Assembly: GCF_003352915.1 (NCBI RefSeq)
Contig: NZ_CP022314.1
Span: 1,983,012 to 2,047,011, forward strand
DNA length: 64,000 bases
Reading direction: 5' to 3'
Source of the DNA: Arthrobacter sp. PM3
Lineage (GTDB): Bacteria; Actinomycetota; Actinomycetes; Actinomycetales; Micrococcaceae
The position numbers and the translations under genes are program-made. The notes beneath the pieces are model-generated. The model saw nothing but the letters and a program-made list of their open reading frames with translations. It ran no database searches and had not been told where the DNA came from. Shown one piece after another: positions 45,068-54,129 of the stretch (its first letter is position 1; each line of letters starts with the position of its first letter).

Positions 45068-46414
45068 CTAGTGGAACTGGCCCTCTTCTGTGGATCCCAC
45101 GAGAGCCAAAGTGGATGCGTTCGGGTTGAGCGCGGTGGCGATGTCGTCGAAGTAGCCGGTGCCGACTTCGCGCTGGTGCTTGGTCGCGGTGTAGCCGCGG
45201 GACTCGGAGGCGAATTCCTTCTCCTGCAGCTCGACGTAGGCGCTCATGCCTTCCCGGGCGTAGCCGTGGGCGAGGTCGAACATCGAGTAGTTCAGGGCGT
45301 GGAAGCCGGCCAGGGTGATGAACTGGAACGTGAAGCCCATGGCGCCGAGTTCGCGCTGGAACTTCGCGATCGTGGCGTCGTCCAGGTGCTTGCGCCAGTT
45401 GAACGACGGCGAGCAGTTGTAGGAGAGCATCTGGTCCGGGAACTCGGCCTTGACGGATTCGGCGAACTTGCGCGCCAGCTCCAGGTCCGGGGTGCCGGTC
45501 TCCATCCAGATGAGGTCGGAGTACGGGGCGTAAGCCTTGGCGCGGGCGATGCACGGCTCGATCCCGTTGCGGACCTTGTAGAAGCCCTCGGCCGTGCGAA
45601 CCGGCTGTCCGCCTTCGCGGAGGATAAATTCCTGGTCACGCTCGTCGACGTCGGAGGTGATCAGGGTGGCAGCCTCGGCGTCGGTGCGGGCGATGACAAC
45701 CGTCGGCGTGCCGGCGACGTCCGCGGCGAGGCGGGCGGCGTTCAGGGTGCGGACGTGCTGCTGCGTGGGGATCAGGACCTTGCCGCCGAGGTGGCCACAC
45801 TTCTTTTCCGAGGCGAGCTGGTCCTCCCAGTGCACGCCCGCGGCGCCGGCCTGGATCATGGATTTCATGAGCTCGTAGGCGTTCAGCGGGCCGCCGAAGC
45901 CGGCCTCGGCGTCGGCCACAATCGGGACCAGCCAGTCCTGAACCGTCTGGATGCCCTCGGAGAACTCGATCTGGTCGGCACGGAGCAGCGCGTTGTTGAT
46001 GCGGCGGACCACGGTGGGAACCGAGTTGGCCGGGTACAGCGACTGGTCCGGGTAGGTGTGGCCGGAGTTGTTGGCGTCCGCGGCGACCTGCCAGCCGGAA
46101 AGGTAGATGGCGCGCAGGCCGGCCTTGACCTGCTGCACCGCCTGGTTGCCGGTCAGGGCGCCGAGGGCGTTGGTGTATTTGCCGGTCTTGTGCTCCTCGG
46201 TGAGCTGCTTCCACAGCTTTTCGGAACCGCGGCGGGCCAGCGTGTGTTCCTCGGAGACACGGCCGCGGAGCCGGACGACGTCGGCCGCTGAGTAATCGCG
46301 GGTGACACCTTCCCAGCGCTGGTTGGCGGCCCACTCGAGCTCCAGTGCGGCGGCCTGCTCTGTTGCGTCCTGGACGGTCGGCTGCTGGGTGGGCTCAAAT
46401 GCTGCAGTCATCAT
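45068..46414 (-). CDS. aceA: Isocitrate lyase
   Basis: 448 residues. It cleaves isocitrate to succinate and glyoxylate, allowing growth on acetate and fatty acids. The active-site motif is [14 protein letters not shown]; metal and substrate residues appear in [24 protein letters not shown] and [13 protein letters not shown]. The N-terminus has the actinobacterial form ([18 protein letters not shown]). Its promoter region faces the ramB gene across 180 bases. Confidence 0.97.
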   Translation of the reverse strand: MMTAAFEPTQQPTVQDATEQAAALELEWAANQRWEGVTRDYSAADVVRLRGRVSEEHTLARRGSEKLWKQLTEEHKTGKYTNALGALTGNQAVQQVKAGLRAIYLSGWQVAADANNSGHTYPDQSLYPANSVPTVVRRINNALLRADQIEFSEGIQTVQDWLVPIVADAEAGFGGPLNAYELMKSMIQAGAAGVHWEDQLASEKKCGHLGGKVLIPTQQHVRTLNAARLAADVAGTPTVVIARTDAEAATLITSDVDERDQEFILREGGQPVRTAEGFYKVRNGIEPCIARAKAYAPYSDLIWMETGTPDLELARKFAESVKAEFPDQMLSYNCSPSFNWRKHLDDATIAKFQRELGAMGFTFQFITLAGFHALNYSMFDLAHGYAREGMSAYVELQEKEFASESRGYTATKHQREVGTGYFDDIATALNPNASTLALVGSTEEGQFH

Positions 46415-46565
46415 TGTCTCCTTGGTGGGTCCGGGACTCGTGGTTTCCGGGAGCGGGCCTTGCGTCTCTGCAAATCCCGGCCGGTGATTCCCGGATAGTG
46501 AATCTTTCCGTGAGAACTACTTTTCTGCACTTTCCAAGAGGTTTCTAGACCAAATCTATGGAAAG

Positions 46566-46586
46566 AAATGCGGTTCTTCGCATATT
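46566..46586. promoter_or_regulatory. Inverted repeat in the aceA-ramB intergenic region
   Basis: ATGCG (46568-46572) and CGCAT (46579-46583) flank TTCTT-type filler within an AT-rich stretch just upstream of the ramB-like start. Other A/T-rich candidate sites (TTTCTGCACTTTCC) lie nearer aceA. RamB-type autoregulation and aceA control are plausible; the binding site itself is not proven. Confidence 0.4.
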
Positions 46587-46594
46587 CTCAATAA

Positions 46595-48079
46595 ATGCAT
46601 GCCGCCAGCTGGAACCGCCAAGTTTCGTCCCTGCCAACACCTGCCGCGCCGGAGGTGGACGTCATCAGCATGGGCCGCCGCGTCCGTCACCTGCGCAAGG
46701 CGGCGGGCCTGACGCTCGATGACCTGAGCGCCGCCGTCGGGACCGCCCCGAGCCAGCTGAGCCTGATTGAAAACGGCAAGCGCGAGCCCAAACTCGGCCT
46801 GCTCCAGCAGCTCGCCGGGGCCCTGGGCGTCAGCATCGACGAACTGCTCGGCGCGGAGCCGCCCAACCGCCGCGCGGCTCTGGAAATCGAACTGGAACGG
46901 TACCAGCGCAGCCCGCTCTACGAGTCGCTGAACCTGCCGAAAATCCGCATCAGCTCGCGGCTTCCGATGGATGTGCTCGAGTCCATGGTGGGGCTGCAGC
47001 ACGAGCTTGAGCGCCGGCTCAACGAGCAGGTGGCGACGCCGGAGGAAGCCCGCCGCGCGAATGGCGAGTTGCGGGCCATGATGCGGGAGCGGAACAACTA
47101 CTTCCCGGAGTATGAGGCCGAGGCCCAGAAGGTCCTGGCTTCGGTGGGGCACACCAGCGGACCGCTGTCCCACCACGTCATCGCGGACATCGCCGGGCAC
47201 CTCGGTTTCAGCCTCCACCACGTGGGGGATCTGCCGCATTCCACCCGGTCGGTGACCGATCTTAAGAACCGCAGAATTTACCTCACGCAGAACCAGCGCA
47301 CCGATCACGACCCCCGCTCGGTGCTGCTGCAGGCCCTGGGCCACTACGTCCTGGGCCACCAGACACCGTCGAACTACGGCGACTTCCTGATGCAGCGCGT
47401 GGCCACGAACTACTTTGCCGCCGCCCTGCTGCTGCCCGAGCAGGCGACCGTGGAGTTCCTGCAGCGGGCCAAGCAGGCCAAGGAAATCGCGGTCGAGGAC
47501 ATCCGGGACGCGTTCGCCGTGTCCTACGAGACCGCTGCCCACCGTTTCACCAACCTCGCCACCCAGCACCTGGACCTCCGCACGCACTTCCAGAAGACCC
47601 ACAAGAGCGGCATCATCTACAAGGCCTACGAGAACGACGGCGTGACCTTCCCGCAGGACCATACCGGCGCCATCGAGGGCCAGCCGTCGTGCAAGAACTG
47701 GACGTCGCGGGTGGTGTTCGACGTCCCGGACAAGTTCAGCGCCTACAACCAGTACACGGACACCCCGGCCGGGACCTACTGGTGCACGGCCCGGACCGAG
47801 CGCTCCGCCAACGGGGAGTTCTCGCTCTCCGTGGGCGTGCCGTATGCGCACGTGAAGTGGTTCCGCGGCCGCGACACCACCGAGCGGTCCAAGTCCACCT
47901 GCCCGGACGAAAGCTGCTGTCGCCGGCCGCCGGCATCGCTGACCGCCGAATGGGCCGGCAACGCCTGGCCCTCGGCCCGGGCCCACTCGCACCTGCTGGC
48001 CGCCATGCCGCCGGGTGCCTTCCCCGGCGTGGACGAGACCGAGGTCTACTCCTTCCTGCAGGCCCACTCCGGCAGCTGA
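46595..48079 (+). CDS. ramB: RamB-type XRE/short-chain fatty acyl regulator
   Basis: 494 residues. An N-terminal XRE-type HTH (MGRRVRHLRKAAGLTLDDLSAAVGTAPSQLSLIENGKREP, residues about 26-65) is followed by an ImmA/IrrE-like peptidase-fold domain (DHDPRSVLLQALGHYVLGHQ, NYFAAALLLPEQATVEFL). The C-terminal domain carries Cys-rich CPDESCC. This is the architecture of RamB, which controls acetate and glyoxylate genes in Corynebacterium; divergent position from aceA supports it. Targets here are inferred. Confidence 0.9.
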   Translation: MHAASWNRQVSSLPTPAAPEVDVISMGRRVRHLRKAAGLTLDDLSAAVGTAPSQLSLIENGKREPKLGLLQQLAGALGVSIDELLGAEPPNRRAALEIELERYQRSPLYESLNLPKIRISSRLPMDVLESMVGLQHELERRLNEQVATPEEARRANGELRAMMRERNNYFPEYEAEAQKVLASVGHTSGPLSHHVIADIAGHLGFSLHHVGDLPHSTRSVTDLKNRRIYLTQNQRTDHDPRSVLLQALGHYVLGHQTPSNYGDFLMQRVATNYFAAALLLPEQATVEFLQRAKQAKEIAVEDIRDAFAVSYETAAHRFTNLATQHLDLRTHFQKTHKSGIIYKAYENDGVTFPQDHTGAIEGQPSCKNWTSRVVFDVPDKFSAYNQYTDTPAGTYWCTARTERSANGEFSLSVGVPYAHVKWFRGRDTTERSKSTCPDESCCRRPPASLTAEWAGNAWPSARAHSHLLAAMPPGAFPGVDETEVYSFLQAHSGS

Positions 48080-48088
48080 CCCACCCCC

Positions 48089-48238
48089 GACGCTCCCTCA
48101 CATCGGGTGGGGTATCGCTGGACCCTCCCTCACATCCTGCGTTTTTTGCGGTGACGCTCCCTCAGATCTGGCGGGTTTTTGGGTGACGCTCCCTCACATC
48201 GGGGGCTGTTGGTTGTCTTCCGGATCTGAGGGAGCGTC
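48089..48238. repeat. Intergenic repeat family B, locus 1 (32-bp period)
   Basis: GACGCTCCCTCA or GACCCTCCCTCA begins at 48089, 48121, 48153 and 48185, exactly 32 bases apart; an inverted copy (TGAGGGAGCGTC) ends at 48238. The 12- to 16-base core (GAC[G/C]CTCCCTCA[C/G]ATC) is conserved and the rest of each unit varies. It fills the 239 bases between ramB and poxB, in which I see no gene. Confidence 0.9.
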
Positions 48239-48318
48239 TGTCTGGGGGAGGCTCGGAGGTGAGCGGACTATATTGGCCAGTGTCAGCTCATCGACCCATC
48301 TTGCGGGAGCGTGCACCC

Positions 48319-50067
48319 ATGGCCAAGGAACTTGCCACCCAGCTCATCGAACAACTCCGGGCTGCCGGCGTGCAGCGGATCTACGGGATCGTCGGGGACA
48401 GCCTCAACCCGATTGTGGACGCCGTCCGGAAGACCGGCGGCTCGCAGCAGGGCGGGATCGACTGGATCCATGTCCGGCATGAGGAGGCGGCCGCATTCGC
48501 CGCCGCGGCCGAGGCCCAGCTGACCGGCAAGCTCGCGGTCTGCGCCGGCTCCTGCGGACCCGGCAACCTGCACCTGATCAACGGGCTGTACGACGCCAAC
48601 CGGTCCGGGGCCCCGGTGCTCGCCATCGCCTCGCACATCCCGAGCAAGCAGATCGGGAGCAGCTTCTTCCAGGAGACCCATCCGGACCGGCTTTTCAATG
48701 AATGCTCGGTCTACTCCGAACTCATCAGCACCGCGGAGCAGGCGCCCCGGGTCATGCACAGCGCCATTCAGCACGCCGTCGGGCTCCGGGGCGTCGCCGT
48801 CGTGACCCTTCCCGGTGATATCGCCGGCCTGGAGGCGACGGCCCCAACCCCGGCTCCCGCGGGCTTCCGGCCGGCGGCGCTGACCCCGGACCCGGCCAGC
48901 GTCCAGGACCTCGCGGACGCCATCAACGCAGCGGAGAAGGTGGCGATCTTTGCCGGGGCCGGCGTTGAGGGTGCGCACGATGAGGTGGTGGCGCTCGCCG
49001 GACTGATCGCGGCGCCGATCGGCCACTCGCTGCGCGGCAAGGACTTCATGCAGTACGACAACCCCTATGACATCGGCATGACGGGGCTGCTGGGCTACGG
49101 CGCCGCGGCCGAGGGGATCGAGGACGCGGACCTGCTGATCCTGCTGGGCACGGACTTCCCCTATGACCAGTTCCTCCCGGGCACCCGGACCGCCCAGGTG
49201 GACCGGGCCGCCGAGAACCTGGGCCGGCGGACCGACGTCGACGTTGCCGTGCATGGCGACGTCCTGCCCACCCTCGCCGCCCTCATGCCGCTGCTGAAGC
49301 CCAAGAAGAGCCGCCGCTTCCTCGACGCGATGCTCAAGAAGCACGACCGGCTTATGAATAAGGCCGTGGGCGCCTACACCCGCAAAGTCGGGACCAAACA
49401 GCCCATCCACCCGGAATATGCGGCGTCGCTGCTGGACCAGGTGGCGGCGGAAGACGCGATCTTCACCGCCGACACGGGCATGTGCAATGTCTGGACTGCG
49501 CGGTACATCAACCCGCTGGGCACGCGGCGGCTGATCGGCTCTTACCTGCACGGCTCCATGGCCAATGCCCTGCCGCACGCGATCGGCGCCCAGCTGGCCT
49601 ATCCGGGCCGGCAGGTGGTCTCGGTCTCGGGCGACGGCGGCCTGTCCATGCTGCTGGGCGAGCTCATCACGGTAGCCGCGCACCGGCTTCCGGTCAACGT
49701 GGTGGTCTTCAACAACTCCACCCTGGGCATGGTGAAACTGGAAATGCTCGTGGACGGGCTCCCGGACTTCGGCGTGGACGTCCCGGACGTCAGGTACGCC
49801 GACGTCGCCCGGGCCCTCGGCTTCCATGCGGTGCGCGTGACGGACCCGTCCCGTATCGAGGAGGCCTACCGGGAAGCCTTCGCCCACCCCGGGCCGTCGC
49901 TCGTGGAGGTCATCACGGACCCCAAGGCGCTGTCCCTGCCGCCGAAGATCAAGGGCGCGCAGGTCCTTGGCTTCGCCACGGCCATGTCCAAGGTGGTCCT
50001 CAACCGCGGCGCCGGCGAGGCCGTCAGCATGGCCCGGAGCAACCTTCGCAACATCCCGCGGCGCTGA
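48319..50067 (+). CDS. poxB: Pyruvate dehydrogenase (quinone), thiamine diphosphate enzyme
   Basis: 582 residues. It oxidises pyruvate to acetate and CO2 and passes electrons to the quinone pool. The N-terminal TPP domain has the catalytic Glu in HVRHEEAAAFAAAAEAQL and a GSCGPGNLHLINGLYDAN loop. The central domain has IAEKVAIFAGAGVEGAHDEV. The C-terminal TPP domain has VVSVSGDGGLSMLLGELITVA and NNSTLGMVKLEM. It lies near the glyoxylate genes, which fits acetate metabolism. Confidence 0.93.
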   Translation: MAKELATQLIEQLRAAGVQRIYGIVGDSLNPIVDAVRKTGGSQQGGIDWIHVRHEEAAAFAAAAEAQLTGKLAVCAGSCGPGNLHLINGLYDANRSGAPVLAIASHIPSKQIGSSFFQETHPDRLFNECSVYSELISTAEQAPRVMHSAIQHAVGLRGVAVVTLPGDIAGLEATAPTPAPAGFRPAALTPDPASVQDLADAINAAEKVAIFAGAGVEGAHDEVVALAGLIAAPIGHSLRGKDFMQYDNPYDIGMTGLLGYGAAAEGIEDADLLILLGTDFPYDQFLPGTRTAQVDRAAENLGRRTDVDVAVHGDVLPTLAALMPLLKPKKSRRFLDAMLKKHDRLMNKAVGAYTRKVGTKQPIHPEYAASLLDQVAAEDAIFTADTGMCNVWTARYINPLGTRRLIGSYLHGSMANALPHAIGAQLAYPGRQVVSVSGDGGLSMLLGELITVAAHRLPVNVVVFNNSTLGMVKLEMLVDGLPDFGVDVPDVRYADVARALGFHAVRVTDPSRIEEAYREAFAHPGPSLVEVITDPKALSLPPKIKGAQVLGFATAMSKVVLNRGAGEAVSMARSNLRNIPRR

Positions 50068-50078
50068 TCTTTCCCCGG

Positions 50079-50141
50079 GTTCGCCGGAATGTCTCCGGGT
50101 CGCCGTAAGCTTCCTGGCGAACTGGACTCATTCCGGCGAAC
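50079..50141. repeat. Intergenic repeat family C, copy 2
   Basis: GTTCGCCGGAAT (50079-50090) and ATTCCGGCGAAC (50130-50141) are a perfect inverted 12-mer. Between them lies GGTCGCCGTAAGCTTCC, which matches the middle part of other family C copies. It separates poxB from the serpin gene. Confidence 0.85.
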
Positions 50142-50186
50142 TGAACGCGCACGAGGCGCCCGGAGCCGGAAAGGAAGGACTACCGC

Positions 50187-51398
50187 ATGGCTGAACTTGT
50201 GACGGTCGACGGCGTGGAGCGGGTCGCCGTGGACCGCTCCCGCTACTTCGCCGAGCTGGAGGCGTTCCGCGCCTCCGCCCGGAAGCTCGGGGAGGCGTTG
50301 CTGGCCGACGGCGGTGAAGGCTCCGAAAGCCCGGCAGGCAACGTGGTGTGCTCCGCCGGCGGCCTGCTGATCGGCCTGGCCATGCTACGGGCTGGTGCCT
50401 CCGGGGAGAGCGCCGCTGAACTGGACCGGGTGCTCGGACTCCCGGACAGGCACCGGGACGAGGCCATGAACGCGCTGTCGGCTGCCCTGGCAAAGTACGA
50501 CGGCGACCCCGGCAAAGTGAACCCGAAGAAGCCGCCGCGGAAACCCGTCATGCACGCCGCCCAGGGCCTGTTCGTGGAGCAGGACGTACCCACCGGCGTC
50601 GGCTACGTGGACATGCTCGCCCGGCACTACGGCACCGGCGTGCATCCCGTGCACTTCGCCGACGCGGCAGCCACCAAGCTGGCCCTGGACGCATGGGTGA
50701 ACCGGCACACGGGCGGCCGGATCACGGCTGCGCCGGGGGACACTGACCCCGGTACCACGTTCAGCCTCCTCAGCACGCTTTACTTCGCCGCGGCCTGGTG
50801 CTGGCCGTTCGATCCGTATGACACCTCGGACCGCACCTTCACGCTCAGCAGCGGGGAGGAGACCGAAGTGCCCACGATGCACCAGGAACTGACGCCGGCC
50901 TACGCGGAGGGCCCCGACTGGCGGGCAGTGGACATGCCCTACGCCAAAGGCTTCGTCATGCGGTTGGTACTCCCGGCTCCGGGACACGGGCCGGAGACGA
51001 TCACCGCGGAGCACCTGGCGGACATCGCCGCGGCCCTGGACAGGGCGGCGGAAGTTTCCACGAAAATCTCCCTGCCCCGGTGGGATCACACGAGCAGTTT
51101 CGACCTCCGCAAAGTCCTGGTGGGCCTGGGGCTGGAAACCACGTTCACCACCACCCGGGATTTCGACGCCATCCAGCGCGGGCTCACGATCACCCGGGCC
51201 GTGCAGACTGCCAGCATCACGGTCGCGGAGAAGGGGACGGTGGCCGCGGCCGTGACCCGGATCGACGGCATGGCCACCGGTGTGCCGCTGGAGCCGGAGC
51301 AGAGGATCGACTTCGACCGGCCGTTCCGCTACGAGATCGTGCACACCGAAACCGGGCTGCCCCTGGTCTCGGGCATCGTGGCCGACCCCCGCCCATGA
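50187..51398 (+). CDS. Serpin-family protease inhibitor
   Basis: 403 residues, the normal serpin length. Signature parts are NVVCSAGGLLIGLAMLRAGASGESAAELDRVLG near the N-terminus, FSLLSTLYFAAAWCWPF, the hinge ITVAEKGTVAAAVTRI before the reactive loop, and the final FDRPFRYEIVHTETGLPLVSGIVADP. The small-residue hinge (GTVAAA) fits an inhibitory serpin. No signal peptide, so it would be cytoplasmic. Bacterial serpins are uncommon, and this genome also has SSI-like inhibitors at the left end. Confidence 0.92.
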   Translation: MAELVTVDGVERVAVDRSRYFAELEAFRASARKLGEALLADGGEGSESPAGNVVCSAGGLLIGLAMLRAGASGESAAELDRVLGLPDRHRDEAMNALSAALAKYDGDPGKVNPKKPPRKPVMHAAQGLFVEQDVPTGVGYVDMLARHYGTGVHPVHFADAAATKLALDAWVNRHTGGRITAAPGDTDPGTTFSLLSTLYFAAAWCWPFDPYDTSDRTFTLSSGEETEVPTMHQELTPAYAEGPDWRAVDMPYAKGFVMRLVLPAPGHGPETITAEHLADIAAALDRAAEVSTKISLPRWDHTSSFDLRKVLVGLGLETTFTTTRDFDAIQRGLTITRAVQTASITVAEKGTVAAAVTRIDGMATGVPLEPEQRIDFDRPFRYEIVHTETGLPLVSGIVADPRP

Positions 51399-51401
51399 CG
51401 C

Positions 51402-51591
51402 GACGCTCCCTCAGATTCTGCGAACAAAAACCGGACGCTCCCTCAGACTCTGCAAACAAAAAACCGGACGCCCTCTCAGCATGTGAAGGGGCGTCCGGAT
51501 TAAAGCCGCGAGAAGTGAGGGAGCGTCGAGACAGGGACTGCGAAACGTGAGGGAGCGTCGAGACAGGGACGGCGAGACGTGAGGGAGGGTC
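51402..51591. repeat. Intergenic repeat family B, locus 2 (32-bp period)
   Basis: Direct units start at 51402, 51434 and 51467. Inverted units TGAGGGAGCGTC (third ends in GGGTC) start at 51516, 51548 and 51580, again 32 bases apart. Thus three units face three inverted ones around a GGCGTCC hairpin near 51468-51498. It fills the gap between the serpin and kinase genes. Confidence 0.9.
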
Positions 51592-51604
51592 GGAAGGGCC
51601 GGGG

Positions 51605-52489
51605 TTAGCGCGGGCCGCCCTGCCAGAGCGCGTCGAACGGTGCGCCCGACGCCACGCGGTTCCGGATCCCCGCCGTGACAAAGTCCTTCGCAGCGCGGGC
51701 GGCCTCCAGCGGCGCCGCGCCCTTCGCCAGTTCCGCGGTCACGGCGGCAGCCAGTGAACACCCGGCACCGGACACGGCCACCTCCCCCACCTTCGGGGCG
51801 GACAGGACTTCGAGGGTTTCGCCGTCGTAGTAGACGTCGACGGCGTCGGGGCCTTCCAGTCGCACGCCGCCCTTGGCTAGCACCGCGGCGCCGCTGAGCT
51901 CATGGATGCGGACCGCGGCGGCCTTGAGGGACTCGACGTCGGTGATCTCCAGCCCGGAGAGCGACTCGGCCTCGAAGTGGTTCGGCGTCACGAAGGTGGC
52001 CAGCGGCAGGATCTGCGCCTTGAGGGCCCGGTCGGTGTCCAGGGCGTGCCCCGGTTCCTGGCCCTTGCAGATCAGCACGGGATCCAGCACCACGTTCTTG
52101 AAGGCGGAGTCCGCCAGTGCCGCGGCCACGGTCGAGATCGTTGCGGGGCTGCCCAGCATGCCGATCTTCACGGTGTCCAGCACGGCCGGCGCGCCGGACG
52201 CGGCACCGTAGGCCGCCGTCGTCGCCTCCAGTTGGTCCGCGATGACGTGCTGGTTCACCGGGACGAAGCGGTGGTTCCAGTTGTCCTTGGGATCGAAGGA
52301 GACGATGCACGTCAGGTTCGCGATCCCGAAGACGCCGAGTTCCTGGAACGTCTTCAGGTCAGCCTGCGCGCCGGCGCCCCCGGTCGCTTCGGAGCCGGCG
52401 ATGGTCAGCGCCACTGCGGGTGAAGAGCCGGGGGAGGAGGCGGTACCGGCGGCGGCCAGGGCAGCGGAGTCGAATGCGGTAGAAGTCAT
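51605..52489 (-). CDS. ThiD-family kinase, probably pyridoxal/hydroxymethylpyrimidine kinase
   Basis: 294 residues. It has the ribokinase-like fold with ALTIAGSEATGGAGAQADLKTFQELGVFG, VLDPVLICKGQEPG, FVTPNHFEAESLSGLEI and the GAGCSLAAAV anion hole. The block SFDPKDNWNHRFVPV resembles Bacillus PdxK (ThiD-like pyridoxal kinase), so vitamin B6 salvage is more likely than thiamine synthesis. No thi or pdx genes adjoin it. Confidence 0.85.
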   Translation of the reverse strand: MTSTAFDSAALAAAGTASSPGSSPAVALTIAGSEATGGAGAQADLKTFQELGVFGIANLTCIVSFDPKDNWNHRFVPVNQHVIADQLEATTAAYGAASGAPAVLDTVKIGMLGSPATISTVAAALADSAFKNVVLDPVLICKGQEPGHALDTDRALKAQILPLATFVTPNHFEAESLSGLEITDVESLKAAAVRIHELSGAAVLAKGGVRLEGPDAVDVYYDGETLEVLSAPKVGEVAVSGAGCSLAAAVTAELAKGAAPLEAARAAKDFVTAGIRNRVASGAPFDALWQGGPR

Positions 52490-52646
52490 GGTCCCATCCT
52501 GCCATCCCGCCAAAACCTCCGGCATTGTGCGCTTGAACAGGCCTTTCATGAACAGTATGAACAAAACCCGAGTGTTCCGTATCACGCCGACTATGGTGGC
52601 GGACGGTGTTGCTTACCGGCGGCGCCGGATCCAGGAAGGTTCATTG

Positions 52647-54044
52647 ATGAGCACCCAGCTGTCCGAAGCGGCCCAGACCCGAAAAGCCGTCGGCAACATC
52701 CTCAAAGGCTCGGCCGGCAACCTTGTCGAGTGGTACGACCTCTACGTCTATACAGTCTTCGCGGCCTACTTCCAGGCGCACTTCTTCAACTCCAAGGACG
52801 AGCTCCAGGCCGGCCTCGAGGCGATGGCCGTCTTCTCGACGTCGTTCCTGATGCGCCCGATCGGCGCCTGGTTCTTCGGCCGGTATGCCGACCGCCGGGG
52901 CCGCCGGGCCGCGCTGACGCTGAGCGTGACGATGATGTCCGCGGGCTCCTTCGCCATTGCCGTGCTCCCCACCCAGGACGTGATCGGGCTGTGGGCCATG
53001 ATCCTGCTGGTCCTCATCCGCGTGATCCAGGGCTTCTCGGTGGGCGGCGAGTACGGCACCAGCGCCACCTACATGTCCGAGGCCGCCACGTCCGGACGCC
53101 GCGGGTTCTTCTCCAGCTTCCAGTACGTCACCCTGGTGGGCGGCCAGATGCTGGCCCTGCTGGTCCTCGTGATACTGCAGAATGCCATGCCCAAGGCCGA
53201 CCTCACCGAGTGGGGCTGGCGTATCCCGTTCGCGGTCGGCGGCGTGGCCGCACTGGTGGTCCTCTGGCTGCGGCGCTCGATGGCGGAGACCGTCTCGGCC
53301 GAGCAGATCGAAGCCGCCAAGAGCCCCGCCGCGGCGGGCCAAGCCCAGCCGGGCACCATGAAGCTGCTGTTCACGAGCCACTGGAAGCCGCTCCTGATTT
53401 GCATCGGCATCACCCTCGGCGGCACGGTGGCGTTCTACACGTACACCAACTTCATCCTCAAATTCATGAACGATACCTCCGGCATCGCCAAGACCGACAC
53501 CTCGGTGATCAACTTCTGGGCGCTGTTCATCTTCATGCTGCTGCAGCCGGTCTACGGCATCATCTCGGACAAGGTGGGCCGCAAGCCGCTGCTGCTCTGG
53601 TTCGGCATCACCGGCGTCCTGTTCACCTGGCCGCTGCTCTCCACCCTCGCCGGCACCAAGGATCCGTTCGCCGCGTTCCTGCTCATGATGGGCGGCCTGC
53701 TGATCGTCGGCGGCTACACCTCCATCAACGCCCTGGTGAAGGCAGAGCTGTTCCCGGCGTCCATCCGCGCCCTCGGTGTGGGCCTGGGCTACGCGATCGC
53801 CAACTCGCTCTTCGGCGGCACCGTCCCGCTGATCGGCGCGGCCCTCCAGAAAGCCGGCCAGGAGGAAGTGTTCTTCACCTACGTCACGGTGACGATCGGC
53901 ATCTCCCTGCTGGTCTACATCTTCGCGCTGAAGAACAAGAAGTCCACGCACCTTGACCACGAGCAGGGCCACGCCTGGGCGCCGGTTGAGGGTGGAGGTG
54001 CGGCCGACGGCGACAGGGACCTCATCGACGCCCCTCGCCGCTGA
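52647..54044 (+). CDS. MHS-family MFS transporter
   Basis: 465 residues with 12 membrane segments. It begins GNLVEWYDLYVYTVFAAYFQAHFF and has the metabolite:H+ symporter motif GRYADRRGRRAALTLSV and IQGFSVGGEYGTSATYMSEAA. The AGGAAGG ribosome binding site precedes the ATG. The family carries dicarboxylates, citrate, proline or alpha-ketoglutarate; the substrate here is not determined. Confidence 0.92.
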   Translation: MSTQLSEAAQTRKAVGNILKGSAGNLVEWYDLYVYTVFAAYFQAHFFNSKDELQAGLEAMAVFSTSFLMRPIGAWFFGRYADRRGRRAALTLSVTMMSAGSFAIAVLPTQDVIGLWAMILLVLIRVIQGFSVGGEYGTSATYMSEAATSGRRGFFSSFQYVTLVGGQMLALLVLVILQNAMPKADLTEWGWRIPFAVGGVAALVVLWLRRSMAETVSAEQIEAAKSPAAAGQAQPGTMKLLFTSHWKPLLICIGITLGGTVAFYTYTNFILKFMNDTSGIAKTDTSVINFWALFIFMLLQPVYGIISDKVGRKPLLLWFGITGVLFTWPLLSTLAGTKDPFAAFLLMMGGLLIVGGYTSINALVKAELFPASIRALGVGLGYAIANSLFGGTVPLIGAALQKAGQEEVFFTYVTVTIGISLLVYIFALKNKKSTHLDHEQGHAWAPVEGGGAADGDRDLIDAPRR

Positions 54045-54064
54045 CGGACGACGGCGGAACTTGC

Positions 54065-54120
54065 GACGGCGGGACGCCGACTCCCGGAACATCGGGTCCG
54101 GGAGCCGGCGTCCCGTCGTC
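54065..54120. terminator. Strong hairpin between convergent genes
   Basis: GGGACGCCGACTCCCGGA (54071-54088) pairs with TCCGGGAGCCGGCGTCCC (54097-54114), one mismatch, loop ACATCGGG. It lies between the MHS transporter and the ABC permease, which converge. It lacks a T run but is well placed to end both transcripts. Confidence 0.6.
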
Positions 54121-54129
54121 GTTGTTGGC

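Noticed and set aside
48089..48238. CRISPR array reading of the 32-bp periodic repeats
   Set aside because: The conserved core is only 12-16 bases, several units are inverted, the number is small and there are no cas genes.
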